From: Microbacterium sp. 67-17
GTDB taxonomy: Bacteria > Actinomycetota > Actinomycetes > Actinomycetales > Microbacteriaceae
Direction of reading: 5' to 3'
Assembly: GCF_001898325.1 (NCBI RefSeq)
Contig: NZ_MKTR01000024.1
Location: 182,587 to 246,586 of the forward strand
Length of the DNA: 64,000 nucleotides
Within the stretch, counting starts at the first letter, position 1, and every line of letters begins with the position of its first letter. The notes under the pieces are model-generated. The model ran no database searches and was not told the origin of the DNA. It worked only from the letters and a program-made list of their open reading frames with translations. Positions 8,002 through 19,367 of the stretch are shown here, in pieces. The position numbers and the translations under genes were made by a program.

Positions 8002-9462
8002 ATGTCGACTTCTACGATCGCCGCGCTCGATTACACCGTCGCTGACCTCGCGCTCGCCGATGCCGGACGCCACCAGATCCGCCTCGCCGAGAACGAGATG
8101 CCGGGCTTGATGGCTCTGCGCGAGGAGTTCGGTCCGCAGCAGCCGCTGCGCGGTGCGCGGATCGCGGGATCGCTGCACATGACCGTGCAGACGGCTGTGC
8201 TCATCGAGACACTCGTGGCACTCGGAGCCCGGGTGCGATGGGCCAGCTGCAACATCTTCTCGACCCAGAACGAAGCTGCGGCTGCCGTCGTGGTCGGCCC
8301 GACCGGCACCGTCGACCGGCCCCAGGGTGTTCCGGTGTTCGCCTGGAAGGGCGAGACCCTCGCCGAGTACTGGGACTGCACCGATCGCATCTTCGACTGG
8401 TCGGCGGAGGGATTCGACGGTCCGAACCTCATCCTCGACGACGGCGGTGACGCCACTCTCCTCGTCCACAAGGGCGTCGCGTTCGAGAAGGCGGGGGCTG
8501 TGCCGGATGCCGCTCCCGGCGATTCCACGGAGTACCGCGTGGTTCTCGACCTGCTGCGGCGCTCGCTCGCCCGCGACCCCGAGCGCTTCACGCGCATGAG
8601 CCGGGAACTCGTCGGTGTGACTGAAGAGACCACGACCGGCGTCCACCGGCTCTACGAGCTGGCCCGTGACGGCGAGCTGCTTTTCCCCGCGATCAACGTC
8701 AACGACTCGGTCACGAAGTCCAAGTTCGACAACAAGTACGGCATCCGTCACTCTCTTCCCGACGGTCTCAACCGCGCCACCGACGCTCTCATCGGCGGGA
8801 AGGTCGCGTTCGTGGCCGGGTACGGGGATGTCGGCAAGGGGGCCGCCGAAGCGCTGCGCGGTCAGGGCGCTCGCGTCGTCGTGAGCGAGATCGACCCGAT
8901 CTGCGCGCTGCAGGCGGCCATGGACGGGTTCCAGGTCGCCCGGCTCGAGGATGTCATCGGCCAGGTCGACATCCTCATCACCGGAACGGGCAACCGCAAC
9001 GTCGTCACCGTCGACCACCTGCTCTCGATGAAGCACCTCGCGATCGTCGCCAACGTCGGCCACTTCGACAACGAGATCGACATGGTGGGGTTGGAGAGCC
9101 TGGCTGGTACCGAACGGGTCGAGATCAAGCCGCAGGTGCACGAGTGGCGTCTGCCCACCGGCCGGAGTGTCCTGGTGCTCAGCGAAGGGCGGCTCATGAA
9201 CCTCGGGAACGCGACGGGGCACCCTTCGTTCGTCATGAGCGCTTCGTTCACCAATCAGGTCCTCGCCCAGATCGAGCTGTGGACCAAGAGCGAGAACTAC
9301 CCGCTCGGAGTCGCAACGCTCCCGAAGGCCCTCGACGAAAAGGTCGCGCGCCTGCACCTTCCTGCGCTGGGCGTGCAGTTGACGCAGCTTTCCGGCGACC
9401 AGGCAGCCTACATCGGCGTCCCAGTCGAGGGGCCGTACAAGCTCGAGCACTACCGCTACTGA
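8002..9462 (+). CDS. ahcY: Adenosylhomocysteinase (S-adenosyl-L-homocysteine hydrolase)
   Basis: 486 aa from the ATG at 8002, preceded by GGGAG about 11 nt upstream. It hydrolyses S-adenosylhomocysteine to adenosine and homocysteine, clearing the inhibitor of SAM-dependent methylation; cytosolic, NAD-bound tetramer. Visible signatures are [14 protein letters not shown], the actinobacterial-type long insert around [10 protein letters not shown], the NAD-binding [18 protein letters not shown], and the C-terminal KLEHYRY, which completes the NAD site of the neighbouring subunit. Upstream in-frame codons add sequence from inside the DUF3499 gene and are not the start. The 3' end overlaps the convergent RDD gene by 7 bp. 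It links to metX/metY elsewhere in the window via homocysteine. Confidence 0.97.
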   Translation: MSTSTIAALDYTVADLALADAGRHQIRLAENEMPGLMALREEFGPQQPLRGARIAGSLHMTVQTAVLIETLVALGARVRWASCNIFSTQNEAAAAVVVGPTGTVDRPQGVPVFAWKGETLAEYWDCTDRIFDWSAEGFDGPNLILDDGGDATLLVHKGVAFEKAGAVPDAAPGDSTEYRVVLDLLRRSLARDPERFTRMSRELVGVTEETTTGVHRLYELARDGELLFPAINVNDSVTKSKFDNKYGIRHSLPDGLNRATDALIGGKVAFVAGYGDVGKGAAEALRGQGARVVVSEIDPICALQAAMDGFQVARLEDVIGQVDILITGTGNRNVVTVDHLLSMKHLAIVANVGHFDNEIDMVGLESLAGTERVEIKPQVHEWRLPTGRSVLVLSEGRLMNLGNATGHPSFVMSASFTNQVLAQIELWTKSENYPLGVATLPKALDEKVARLHLPALGVQLTQLSGDQAAYIGVPVEGPYKLEHYRY

Positions 9463-10304
9463 CGCACCGTCCGGACCGTCGTCGTGTCGGGATCCCCGGC
9501 GATCAGGGTCACAAGGCGCTCGTTCTGCAGAGCGAGCGCCCGGCCTTCGCGCGCTCGCCGCAGGGCTACCACGCCGCGCAGCATCGTCTCGGGGTCCACC
9601 GGTGGCAGAGGCGAGACGTAGGGCGTGACCTCTGCCGCCAGCGCGGCGGCGACCCGTGCCCGCGCGCCGGGGTCGAGGTAGGCGGCCTGGTGAGCGAACT
9701 GCGAGACCCGACGCGCCAACCGATCGGGCATGCGCCCGACGTCGGCAACCGCCGCCCAACTCGCGAGAGTCGAGGGCAACTCGGCGGGGCGCGGCTGGAG
9801 CTTCGGGGCACGTGATCGCTCGCAGTACGTGCCGGCGACCAGGTCGCCAAGGCGCTGCGTCCGCGGGGTGAATGCGCCGACGATCGCCGCCACCGCTCCC
9901 GCGGTCAGCCAGATCTCAAGCACCCCGATGAAGGCGCGGATGAACGCGTGGCGGAATCCTGCCGCGCCGCCATCGACGCGCACGATGCGGCCGCCCACCG
10001 CCCACCGCCCGAGGCTCGACCCGCCCGTGAGTGTCTCCACGAGTGCCGGAACGAGCACCAGGACGATGACCACCGTCGTGATTCCGAGAATCGGCGCCAG
10101 GGCGGCATCCAGGAACGCGCCGCCCAACAGCCAGTTCGCCACGACAGCCAGCACGATCAGGAGCACGACTGACGCGACGACATCGATCAGGCAGCCGAGG
10201 GCCCGCTGGAAGAAGCTCAACGGCTGGATGTCGAGTGCGACTGCTTCGCCGGTGAGCACCTCGTCCTGACGGATGTCGACCGTCATCGGGTGCTCGGAGG
10301 CCAT
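9456..10304 (-). CDS. RDD-family membrane protein
   Basis: 282 aa. After a short N-terminus, [15 protein letters not shown] begins the RDD domain. It has the diagnostic Arg near the start of helix 1, the Asp in that helix, [12 protein letters not shown], and a later [13 protein letters not shown] with the second Arg/Asp set. Three to four membrane helices (~35-165) precede a soluble C-terminal region (~175-282). RDD proteins are membrane components often tied to ion homeostasis or small-molecule transport; no substrate can be read. It is divergent from the SpoIIM gene with overlapping -10 boxes. A second in-frame ATG (10286) is a credible alternative start. Confidence 0.85.
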   Translation of the reverse strand: MASEHPMTVDIRQDEVLTGEAVALDIQPLSFFQRALGCLIDVVASVVLLIVLAVVANWLLGGAFLDAALAPILGITTVVIVLVLVPALVETLTGGSSLGRWAVGGRIVRVDGGAAGFRHAFIRAFIGVLEIWLTAGAVAAIVGAFTPRTQRLGDLVAGTYCERSRAPKLQPRPAELPSTLASWAAVADVGRMPDRLARRVSQFAHQAAYLDPGARARVAAALAAEVTPYVSPLPPVDPETMLRGVVALRRAREGRALALQNERLVTLIAGDPDTTTVRTVRQ

Positions 10305-10307
10305 GGG

Positions 10308-10313
10308 TACAGT
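10308..10313 (+). promoter_or_regulatory. Leaderless -10 box of the SpoIIM gene, overlapping the RDD promoter
   Basis: TACAGT on the plus strand, 7 nt before the ATG at 10321. The minus strand carries TACTGT over 10309-10314, so the two divergent promoters share almost the same bases and would compete for polymerase. Confidence 0.45.
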
Positions 10314-10320
10314 AAAGCAA

Positions 10321-11319
10321 ATGGATCTTGATGCCCTGACTGACGCGCGACGCGCGGAGTGGGCGCGGCTTGATCAACTCGGCCGCTCCCGCAGGCTCTC
10401 GGGCGTCGAGATCGATGAACTGGTCACGAGATATCGGGCGGCCTCGGCCGATCTCGCCGACATCAAGACGAGCGCGGGGCGCACTGCCGAAGGCGATTAC
10501 GTCTCCCTGCTTCTCGCGCGCGCGCGTCGACGGCTGACGGGGCGTGGGGAAAATCCGCTGCGGCAGATCCCGCGCTTCTTCGTGTGGCAGCTGCCGGCGG
10601 CGCTCTACCGCCTGCGGTGGACCACCCTTGCTGTCGCAGGACTGTTCGTGGCGGTCGCCGCGGTTGTCGCGACGTGGATCTCCCGTGATCCGGCGCTGAT
10701 CGCGTCGCTGGGCTCGCAGGTGCAACTCGAGTACTACGCGGAGGTCGAGTTCGAGGGCTATTACAGCGAGAACCCCGCAGCCGTGTTCGCAGGGACGGTC
10801 TGGACCAACAATGCGTGGATCGCAGCCCAGAGCGTGCTGTTCGGGATCACCGGGATCTGGCCGGTCATGGTGCTGGTCCAGAATGCCGTCGCGGTGGGGA
10901 CGGCAGCCGCCGTGCTCGCAGCGTTCGGCCGCGTCGACACGTTCTTTCTCTTCATCCTTCCGCACGGGCAACTGGAGCTCACCTGCGTCTTCCTGGCCGT
11001 CGCGGCAGGTCTTCATCTGTTCTGGTCGTGGGTGGCGCCTGGGCCGCGTACCCGCGGTGAGGCGCTCGCAGCGGAGGGACGGGCGCTGGCGACGGTGGCG
11101 ATCGGACTGGTCGTCGCGCTCGCTGTGGCGGGGATCATCGAGGGGTTCGTCACGGCGCAGACGTGGCCATGGGCTCTCAAGATCGGGATCGGGTCCGCCG
11201 CTCTCGCGGGATTTCTGGTCTACATGCTCGTCGTCGGGCGGCGAGCCGTGCGCGCCGGCGAAACGGGGGATCTCACGGAGTTCCACGCCGGCACTACCCG
11301 GCTGTGGGCTGGCGGGTGA
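10321..11319 (+). CDS. Stage II sporulation protein M (SpoIIM)-family membrane protein
   Basis: 332 aa. Soluble N-terminus (MDLDALTDARRAEWARLDQL, ~80 residues) followed by a membrane domain with about five helices. It contains FEGYYSENPAAVFAGTVWTNNAW, the Asn-rich motif of the SpoIIM/DUF95 family, and a GITGIWPV segment. SpoIIM acts with SpoIID/P in peptidoglycan remodelling in endospore formers. In non-sporulating actinobacteria this paralogue sits with RDD, DUF58 and MoxR genes and its role is not established. Upstream in-frame start codons lie inside the divergent RDD gene; ATG 10321 is chosen from the -10 box 7 nt upstream. It also resembles Rv3694c by context. Confidence 0.85.
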   Translation: MDLDALTDARRAEWARLDQLGRSRRLSGVEIDELVTRYRAASADLADIKTSAGRTAEGDYVSLLLARARRRLTGRGENPLRQIPRFFVWQLPAALYRLRWTTLAVAGLFVAVAAVVATWISRDPALIASLGSQVQLEYYAEVEFEGYYSENPAAVFAGTVWTNNAWIAAQSVLFGITGIWPVMVLVQNAVAVGTAAAVLAAFGRVDTFFLFILPHGQLELTCVFLAVAAGLHLFWSWVAPGPRTRGEALAAEGRALATVAIGLVVALAVAGIIEGFVTAQTWPWALKIGIGSAALAGFLVYMLVVGRRAVRAGETGDLTEFHAGTTRLWAGG

Positions 11320-11342
11320 GCGTGTTCCATCACCTACGCTCC

Positions 11343-11359
11343 TTTTGAACTGATCAAAA
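11343..11359. promoter_or_regulatory. Candidate FurA operator over the furA-katG promoter
   Basis: Perfect inverted repeat TTTTGA-ACTGA-TCAAAA (6-bp arms, 5-nt spacer) overlapping the -35 TTGAAC (11345-11350). It is an A+T-rich island in very G+C-rich DNA. Fur-family repressors of the FurA type autoregulate from such sites upstream of furA-katG. Confidence 0.6.
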
Positions 11360-11365
11360 ATGCGC

Positions 11366-11371
11366 TAGCGT
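11366..11371 (+). promoter_or_regulatory. -10 box of the furA-katG operon
   Basis: TAGCGT, 15 bp after TTGAAC and 6 nt before the GTG at 11378, consistent with a leaderless furA transcript, as described for mycobacterial furA. Confidence 0.45.
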
Positions 11372-11377
11372 CGATGT

Positions 11378-14169
<2,792 letters not shown>

Positions 14170-14192
14170 GCCTCAGTCTCGGCATCCACACC

Positions 14193-14226
14193 GAAGCGGC
14201 CCGTCTCCTCGGAGGCGGGCCGCTTC
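14193..14226. terminator. Bidirectional terminator between katG and the aquaporin gene
   Basis: Hairpin with an 11-bp perfect stem: GAAGCGGCCCG at 14193-14203 pairs with CGGGCCGCTTC at 14216-14226, followed by a short T-rich run. It sits between two converging genes and could end both transcripts. Confidence 0.75.
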
Positions 14227-14245
14227 TGTTGTGCCGGATGCGTCG

Positions 14246-15031
14246 TCAGCTGACGCGGGCTTCTGCCTGAACCGGAGGCAGCGGCTTGCGCTCGAACAGT
14301 GCGCGGTGCGCGAATCCGGCCAGGAGCCCTCCGACCAGGGGGAACACGATGAAGACCCACAGCTGGGCGAGCGCCTCGCCGCCACCGTAGATCGCCGTCG
14401 CGATCGAGCGGGCCGGGTTCACGGAGGTGTTGTCGATCGGGATCGAGACGAGGTGGATCATCGTGAGCGTGAAGCCGATGACCAGCCCGGCGAACTTCTC
14501 GGCATTGCGCTGGGGGTGCGTCACGCCAAGGATCACGAGCAGGAAGATCGCGGTGAGCAGGATCTCGGCGACGATGGCTGCGCCGAGGCCGAATCCGCCC
14601 GGGGATGCCGCACCGTAGCCGTTGCTCGCGAAGCCACTGTCCTGAGCAGCACTGAGCCACCCGTCAGGACCGAACAGTCCGATGAGCACGATGAGCGTCG
14701 TGCCGACGGCGCCACCGATGATCTGGGCGATGAGGTAGCCGGGTACGTCTTTCCACGCGAAGCGTCCGGCAGCGGCGAGGCCGAACGTGACCGCCGGGTT
14801 GAAGTGGCCGCCCGAAATCGGGCCCCACGTGTAGATGCCTGCCATCAGGGTCAGACCGAAAGCGAGGGAGACGCCGAGGAAGCCGACGCCGAGCGAGGTA
14901 CCGTTCTGGCTCGCCCCGAAGTTTGCGGCGAACAGGGCGGTGCCGATCGAACCGAACACGAGCAGGAACGTTCCCAGGGCCTCGGCAATGAGCTTCGTCG
15001 CGGTGCCGGGGGCGGAAGTGGTGTCAGCCAT
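14246..15031 (-). CDS. aqpZ: Aquaporin Z-type water channel (MIP family)
   Basis: 261 aa, six transmembrane helices and two re-entrant half-helices. Both NPA boxes are present: SGGHFNPAVT (NPA 78-80) and TSVNPARS (NPA 205-207). His193, Thr202 and Arg208 match the narrow aromatic/arginine filter of AqpZ, favouring water rather than glycerol. LGVGFLGVSLAFGLTLMAGI is the typical helix 2. It converges on katG with a shared terminator. Aquaporins also pass hydrogen peroxide, which would fit the katG neighbourhood, but that is inference. A GGAGCC ribosome site precedes the ATG. Confidence 0.92.
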   Translation of the reverse strand: MADTTSAPGTATKLIAEALGTFLLVFGSIGTALFAANFGASQNGTSLGVGFLGVSLAFGLTLMAGIYTWGPISGGHFNPAVTFGLAAAGRFAWKDVPGYLIAQIIGGAVGTTLIVLIGLFGPDGWLSAAQDSGFASNGYGAASPGGFGLGAAIVAEILLTAIFLLVILGVTHPQRNAEKFAGLVIGFTLTMIHLVSIPIDNTSVNPARSIATAIYGGGEALAQLWVFIVFPLVGGLLAGFAHRALFERKPLPPVQAEARVS

Positions 15032-15162
15032 TTCTGGCTCCTTTCATTCGGCCGAAACCTAGCGCTCTCAGGCGACTCACAGGCGAACGACTCGCCCCAT
15101 CGGGGCGAAATCAGCCCCTTTTCACCGGGTCCGGTCGCGATCTGGGCCCCTGGGCGGCGTGC

Positions 15163-16452
15163 TCAGAGCCGACCGAGTGCCTTGAGTGCGAGGTAGCGGT
15201 CGGCAACGCGCGGGGGCAGGTCCTCGGCGGATGCCGACAGTGCGTCGACTCCTGCCCGGGAGAGCGCCGTCACCATTCGGTCGGCATCCCAGCGGGCCCG
15301 TTCCCGCGCTGCGGCTTCGAACGCGTCGGATTGGGGTGCCTCGGTCGGCTCGGGCTGTGCTGCGGCAACGAGCACGTGCGTGTGGGCGGGAATGAGGGGG
15401 AGCGCACCGAGGAAACCGCGCGAAGCCTCGGGATCATCGTGCGCCGCGAGCACGACGATCATCGACGGTCGGGTGGTCAGCAGGCGGGCCTGTGCGAAAG
15501 CGGCGTCCCAGTCGGTGTCGATGAGACCGGCATCCACGGCGACCATGGCGTCCACGAGGGCGGGCAGCAGAGCCGCGCCGTCGCGGCCGGTCACGCGGGC
15601 ACGCACCGCCCGGTCGAACATCACCAGGTGGACGTGATCTCCCGCTTGCGCTGCGAGGGCCGAGAGGAGGAGGGCTGCCTCCATCGCGGCATCCAGTCTC
15701 ACGCCGTCATCGACGCGCGTCGCGGCGGTACGACCGGTGTCGATGATGATGACGATGTGGCGGTCGCGCTCGGGACGCCACGTGCGAAGCATTGTTGCGC
15801 TGGCCCGGGCCGTGGCGCGCCAGTCGATCGAGCGCACATCGTCGCCGCGTACGTACTCGCGCAGCGAGTCGAACTCGGTGCCCTGTCCGCGCACCTGGAC
15901 GCTGGTGTTCCCGTCGAGCTCGCGCAGCCGCGCGAGACGAGAGGGCAGGTGACGCCGCGAGGTGAACGGTGGCAGAACCCGGATGCTTCCCGGAACCGCG
16001 ATGAGTGTGCTGCGACCCGCGATCCCGAGAGGCCCCGCTGAGCGTACCGCGAGTCCGGCGCTACGCAGCTCTCCACGCCGACGAGGCAGCAGCGACGTGA
16101 TCACGCGGCCCGACGCGCCCGGCTCGATCCGTATCACCGCCGTTCCGGTGGCGGCGCCCGCGGTCGGCTGCCAGGCATCCCGAACACGGATGCGAAGGGC
16201 TCGCGTACCCGTGTTGACGACAGTCGCCGTGACCTGGGTTGCTTGGTCACGCAGCACCTTCGTCGGTCCAGCGCGGGTGATGCTCACCTGACGCGGATTG
16301 GGGGCGGCCAGCACATCGATGCCCAGCAGCAGCAGGCAGAGTCCGAGCCAGGCCGCAGCACCTGCCCAGGCGGGAATTCCGCCGACGGAGCCGAGGATGA
16401 CGGGAACAGCGCCGGCACCCACCAGAAGCGGGTAACGACCGGTCACATACAT
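15163..16452 (-). CDS. DUF58 domain protein
   Basis: 429 aa. Two N-terminal helices (~8-46), a beta-rich middle (~50-165) and the DUF58 core with EFDSLREYVRGDDVRSIDWRA, the family hallmark. A von Willebrand-A-like domain follows (HIVIIIDTGR, with MIDAS-type residues partly kept). DUF58 proteins pair with MoxR ATPases and are thought to be assembled or remodelled by them. The ATG at 16452 begins MYVTGRYPLL, 7 bp after the MoxR stop; the longer upstream frame is MoxR in another reading frame. It is the last gene of the leftward MoxR operon. Confidence 0.88.
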   Translation of the reverse strand: MYVTGRYPLLVGAGAVPVILGSVGGIPAWAGAAAWLGLCLLLLGIDVLAAPNPRQVSITRAGPTKVLRDQATQVTATVVNTGTRALRIRVRDAWQPTAGAATGTAVIRIEPGASGRVITSLLPRRRGELRSAGLAVRSAGPLGIAGRSTLIAVPGSIRVLPPFTSRRHLPSRLARLRELDGNTSVQVRGQGTEFDSLREYVRGDDVRSIDWRATARASATMLRTWRPERDRHIVIIIDTGRTAATRVDDGVRLDAAMEAALLLSALAAQAGDHVHLVMFDRAVRARVTGRDGAALLPALVDAMVAVDAGLIDTDWDAAFAQARLLTTRPSMIVVLAAHDDPEASRGFLGALPLIPAHTHVLVAAAQPEPTEAPQSDAFEAAARERARWDADRMVTALSRAGVDALSASAEDLPPRVADRYLALKALGRL

Positions 16453-16459
16453 GCGGGGC

Positions 16460-17491
16460 TCACAGGGGGACGCGGGTTTGCTGCAGAATGCTCTGGAGCA
16501 GCGCTTCGACGGAGACCCCTTCGAGCTCAGCATCCGGACGAAGCCGGAGGCGGTGCCGCCACGTTGGCAGGAGCATCGTCTGGACGTGGTCGGGGGTGAT
16601 AGCCGGTGAGCCGCCGAGCCACGCCCATGCTTTCGCCGTCGCCAGAAGCGCCGTGGCGGCGCGTGGGCTCGCCCCCAGCTGCACTGAGGGGCTCTGCCTC
16701 GTGGCCTGCGCAAGATCGACGATGTAACCCAGGACGTCATCCGTGGCGGACACCTCCCGCACCGCCGCCTGGGCCGCCCGCAGGTCTGCCGCAGTGACGA
16801 CGGTCCGCACCCCGGCCTCATCCAGGTCCCGGGGAGAGAAGCCGTCGGCGTGGCGGCGGAGCACCGTGACCTCCGCATCGTGTGCGGGCATGTCGACGAT
16901 GAGCTTCAGGAGGAACCGGTCGAGCTGAGCTTCGGGGAGCGTGTAGGTCCCCTCGTGTTCGATCGGGTTCTGGGTCGCGGCGACGAGGAACGGATCGGGG
17001 AGCGGGCGGGTCACGCCGTCGGTGGATACCTGGCGTTCTTCCATCGCCTCCAGGAGGGCAGCCTGAGTCTTCGGCGGTGTGCGGTTGATCTCGTCGGCCA
17101 GCAGGATGTGGGTGAAGACCGGGCCCTCGCGAAACTCGAACTCACCCGACCGAGCGTCGTAGATGAGCGAGCCCGACACATCGCCGGGCATGAGGTCGGG
17201 AGTGAACTGCACGCGCTTGGTCTCCAGGCCGAGCGCGCGGCTGAACGCTCGTACCAGCAGCGTTTTGGCGACACCTGGTACGCCCTCGACCAGGACGTGT
17301 CCGCGGGCCAGCAGCGCGATCAGAAGCCCCGTGATGGCGGCATCCTGACCGACGACAGCTTTGCCGATCTCGGTACGAACGCGCCCGACGGCGGCGCGGG
17401 CGTCGTCGTCGCCGGGGACGGAGTCGCTACGGCCGGAGGCGTCGGGAACGGCATTGTCGGCAGTCGTCGGCGCCGGGTCGGGAGTCGTCAT
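16460..17491 (-). CDS. MoxR-family AAA+ ATPase
   Basis: 343 aa. Walker A GVPGVAKT, Walker B ILLADEINRTPPKTQAALLE, sensor ATQNPIEHEGTYTLPEAQLDRF with the arginine region, and sensor 2 in SPRAATALL. MoxR ATPases act as chaperones that mature partner complexes, commonly DUF58/VWA proteins like the one downstream. Overlaps the DUF4350 gene by 4 bp, giving a tight operon DUF4129-DUF4350-MoxR-DUF58. An acidic disordered N-terminus (~35 residues) precedes the AAA+ domain. Confidence 0.93.
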   Translation of the reverse strand: MTTPDPAPTTADNAVPDASGRSDSVPGDDDARAAVGRVRTEIGKAVVGQDAAITGLLIALLARGHVLVEGVPGVAKTLLVRAFSRALGLETKRVQFTPDLMPGDVSGSLIYDARSGEFEFREGPVFTHILLADEINRTPPKTQAALLEAMEERQVSTDGVTRPLPDPFLVAATQNPIEHEGTYTLPEAQLDRFLLKLIVDMPAHDAEVTVLRRHADGFSPRDLDEAGVRTVVTAADLRAAQAAVREVSATDDVLGYIVDLAQATRQSPSVQLGASPRAATALLATAKAWAWLGGSPAITPDHVQTMLLPTWRHRLRLRPDAELEGVSVEALLQSILQQTRVPL

Positions 17492-18702
17492 GGGGCGTTC
17501 CTTTCGGGGTGAAGTGCCGCGCGCGCTGCAGCTTCGAGTCTGCGCAACCGGTCGTAGAGCTTGTCAAGGTCGCGCCGCGATGTCGGCGGGGCGCCGTCCA
17601 GGATGTTTCGCGCATCCTCCCGCGACGACACCGAGGCCCTCGCGAGCGCGTCGGCGACTTCTGTTGCCGACGACGACCCTGACAGGCCGAGCAACCGCGC
17701 GATCCGCACGCGTGCACCATGGCGCAGCAGGGATGCGGCATGCGCGGTGTCGCCGGATCGCGCGTACAGGTGCGCTCGGCCCCGCGTCGTCTCCTCGCCG
17801 CGCACGGTCACCGGCAGTCGCTCCCCGACAAGCGGTCCAAAACGGATGCCGCGCCACAGCGCCGCCGCGACTGCAGCCGCCAGCGCCAGGACGATCACGG
17901 GGCTGACCCATGGGGGAGTGAGTTCGCCGAGGGACGGATTCACCGGATCGAGATTGGTATCGCCCACGGATGGGACGTACCAGACAAGCGTCGCATTCCT
18001 GCCCATCAGGCCCAGCGCGAGGGCTGCATTGCCGTCCTGTGCCAGATGTTCGTTCGTGAACAGCGCGGCGCCGTCGACGGCAGACACGCGCTGCGTACCC
18101 GGCGCGTCGGGGCGGATGGTCTCGCGCACCAGGAGCGCATAGCCTCCTGCTGCCGGATAGCACTGGGCGGCATCCGTACCGACGAAGACCGTTCGCGGAC
18201 GGATCGCTCCGGCGCGCCGTGCCTCTGGCACGGAGCACTGCGGTTGCACGAGCGCATCATCGGCGACGCCGACGGCGTTCGCCCCGTCGGCGATCAGGCG
18301 CAGGGTGCGCGAGCGCGGGTCGATGAGGACGACGTCTGTCGCGGGTGCGGTGAGGGCGGAGATCGCCTCGTCGGAGAGCGCGGGTGCATCCGGAAGCACG
18401 AGCGTTGCCGCGGTCTCACGCAGCGCCGCGGCGGCTTGCTCGTGCGAGCGGACGATGCGCACGTCGACGCCTTGATCGGCCAGGATGCGTGCCAGCGCCC
18501 GGGTGCCCGTCGGAGCTGCGGACTCGGGATCGAGCGACTCGCGCTGGTTCCATTCGCTGCCGCCGACGATGCTCGCACCCACGATGCCGACAGCGATGAG
18601 GCCTGCGACGATGGCGATCCATCCGACCGCCGAGCCGCGGCGGGTGCTGGTGGTCGGGGCGACGGTCTTCGCGCCGCGGTGCCCGCCGAGATCGACGCTC
18701 AC
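17488..18702 (-). CDS. DUF4350 domain membrane protein
   Basis: 404 aa. First helix at ~26-47, then an extracytoplasmic GATase-like domain (TGTRALARILADQGVDVRIV start, a LVLPDAPALSDEAI stretch and EHLAQDGNAALALGLMG end). A second helix at ~265-285 and a basic cytoplasmic tail follow. DUF4350 proteins sit in MoxR/DUF58 loci and the fold suggests ligand sensing or a scaffold; no catalytic triad is obvious. Start overlaps the DUF4129 stop and its stop overlaps MoxR, so translation is coupled throughout. Confidence 0.85.
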   Translation of the reverse strand: MSVDLGGHRGAKTVAPTTSTRRGSAVGWIAIVAGLIAVGIVGASIVGGSEWNQRESLDPESAAPTGTRALARILADQGVDVRIVRSHEQAAAALRETAATLVLPDAPALSDEAISALTAPATDVVLIDPRSRTLRLIADGANAVGVADDALVQPQCSVPEARRAGAIRPRTVFVGTDAAQCYPAAGGYALLVRETIRPDAPGTQRVSAVDGAALFTNEHLAQDGNAALALGLMGRNATLVWYVPSVGDTNLDPVNPSLGELTPPWVSPVIVLALAAAVAAALWRGIRFGPLVGERLPVTVRGEETTRGRAHLYARSGDTAHAASLLRHGARVRIARLLGLSGSSSATEVADALARASVSSREDARNILDGAPPTSRRDLDKLYDRLRRLEAAARAALHPERNAP

Positions 18703-19367
18703 GACGCGTGCACCTCCGCAGGTTCGGCGTGCCCGGGCGTGAGCCGGGCCAGCACGGTGTCGGCAGCAGCCACCACCTCGTACCCGGCGTCGGTCCCGGG
18801 CCGCTGAAGATAGCGGACGTCCTCGAAGACGGTGGCGGCATCCCGGACCGCAGCGCTCGCCGGCGCTGCCAGGGCGTCGGCGCGCACCGCGAACTGTCGG
18901 GCTGTCGTGCCGGGGGCGAGCTCGATCAATCCCCGTTCGTCCAGGCCGCGGGCTGCTGCCCGGAAGCGCAGCACGATCGCCGCGTCCCAGTCCCGACGGC
19001 TGCGGGCAGCCTCAGCTGCCGTCCGCAGTCCGTCGGCGGTTCGAAAGTCGACGTCGCCGAACAGCTCACCGGTGCGGGCTCGTCGCGAGGATGCCCGTCG
19101 GGGGACCCCCCACACGAGAATCGCGATGACGATGACCGCGATGGCTATGACGGCGGCGACGAGCGCGAGGATCGCTGCCCACTCCGGCGCGACATCAGGT
19201 GAGAACAGGGAAGCGAGGGCATCCCGCGCCGCCTGTGCCGCTCGGTCGAACCACGTCGGCTGTGCCGCCTGATAGACCGGGTCTGCGAGTTCCTGCACCG
19301 CCCAGTCGCGAGCCTGTTCCCCGTCCGGGATGAGGGGGATCTCTGAGATCACCGAGGCATCGCCCAC
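18699..19367 (-). CDS. DUF4129 domain membrane protein
   Basis: 222 aa. A short extracytoplasmic N-terminus, one helix at ~63-90, then a cytoplasmic alpha-helical DUF4129 domain with RDWDAAIVLRFRAAARGLDERGL and PGTTARQFA, the family motifs. In many bacteria DUF4129 is fused to a transglutaminase; here it stands alone. It overlaps the upstream polytopic gene by 19 bp and begins the coupled DUF4129-DUF4350-MoxR-DUF58 run. Confidence 0.85.
   Translation of the reverse strand: MGDASVISEIPLIPDGEQARDWAVQELADPVYQAAQPTWFDRAAQAARDALASLFSPDVAPEWAAILALVAAVIAIAVIVIAILVWGVPRRASSRRARTGELFGDVDFRTADGLRTAAEAARSRRDWDAAIVLRFRAAARGLDERGLIELAPGTTARQFAVRADALAAPASAAVRDAATVFEDVRYLQRPGTDAGYEVVAAADTVLARLTPGHAEPAEVHAS

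Noticed and set aside
7816..9759. 647-codon open frame antisense to ahcY
   Set aside because: Covers highly conserved ahcY on the other strand and runs into the RDD gene; no recognisable protein.
15163..16878. Longer form of the DUF58 protein starting at 16878
   Set aside because: The extra 142 codons are the MoxR gene read in another phase. The real start (MYVTGRY) is at 16452, just after the MoxR stop.
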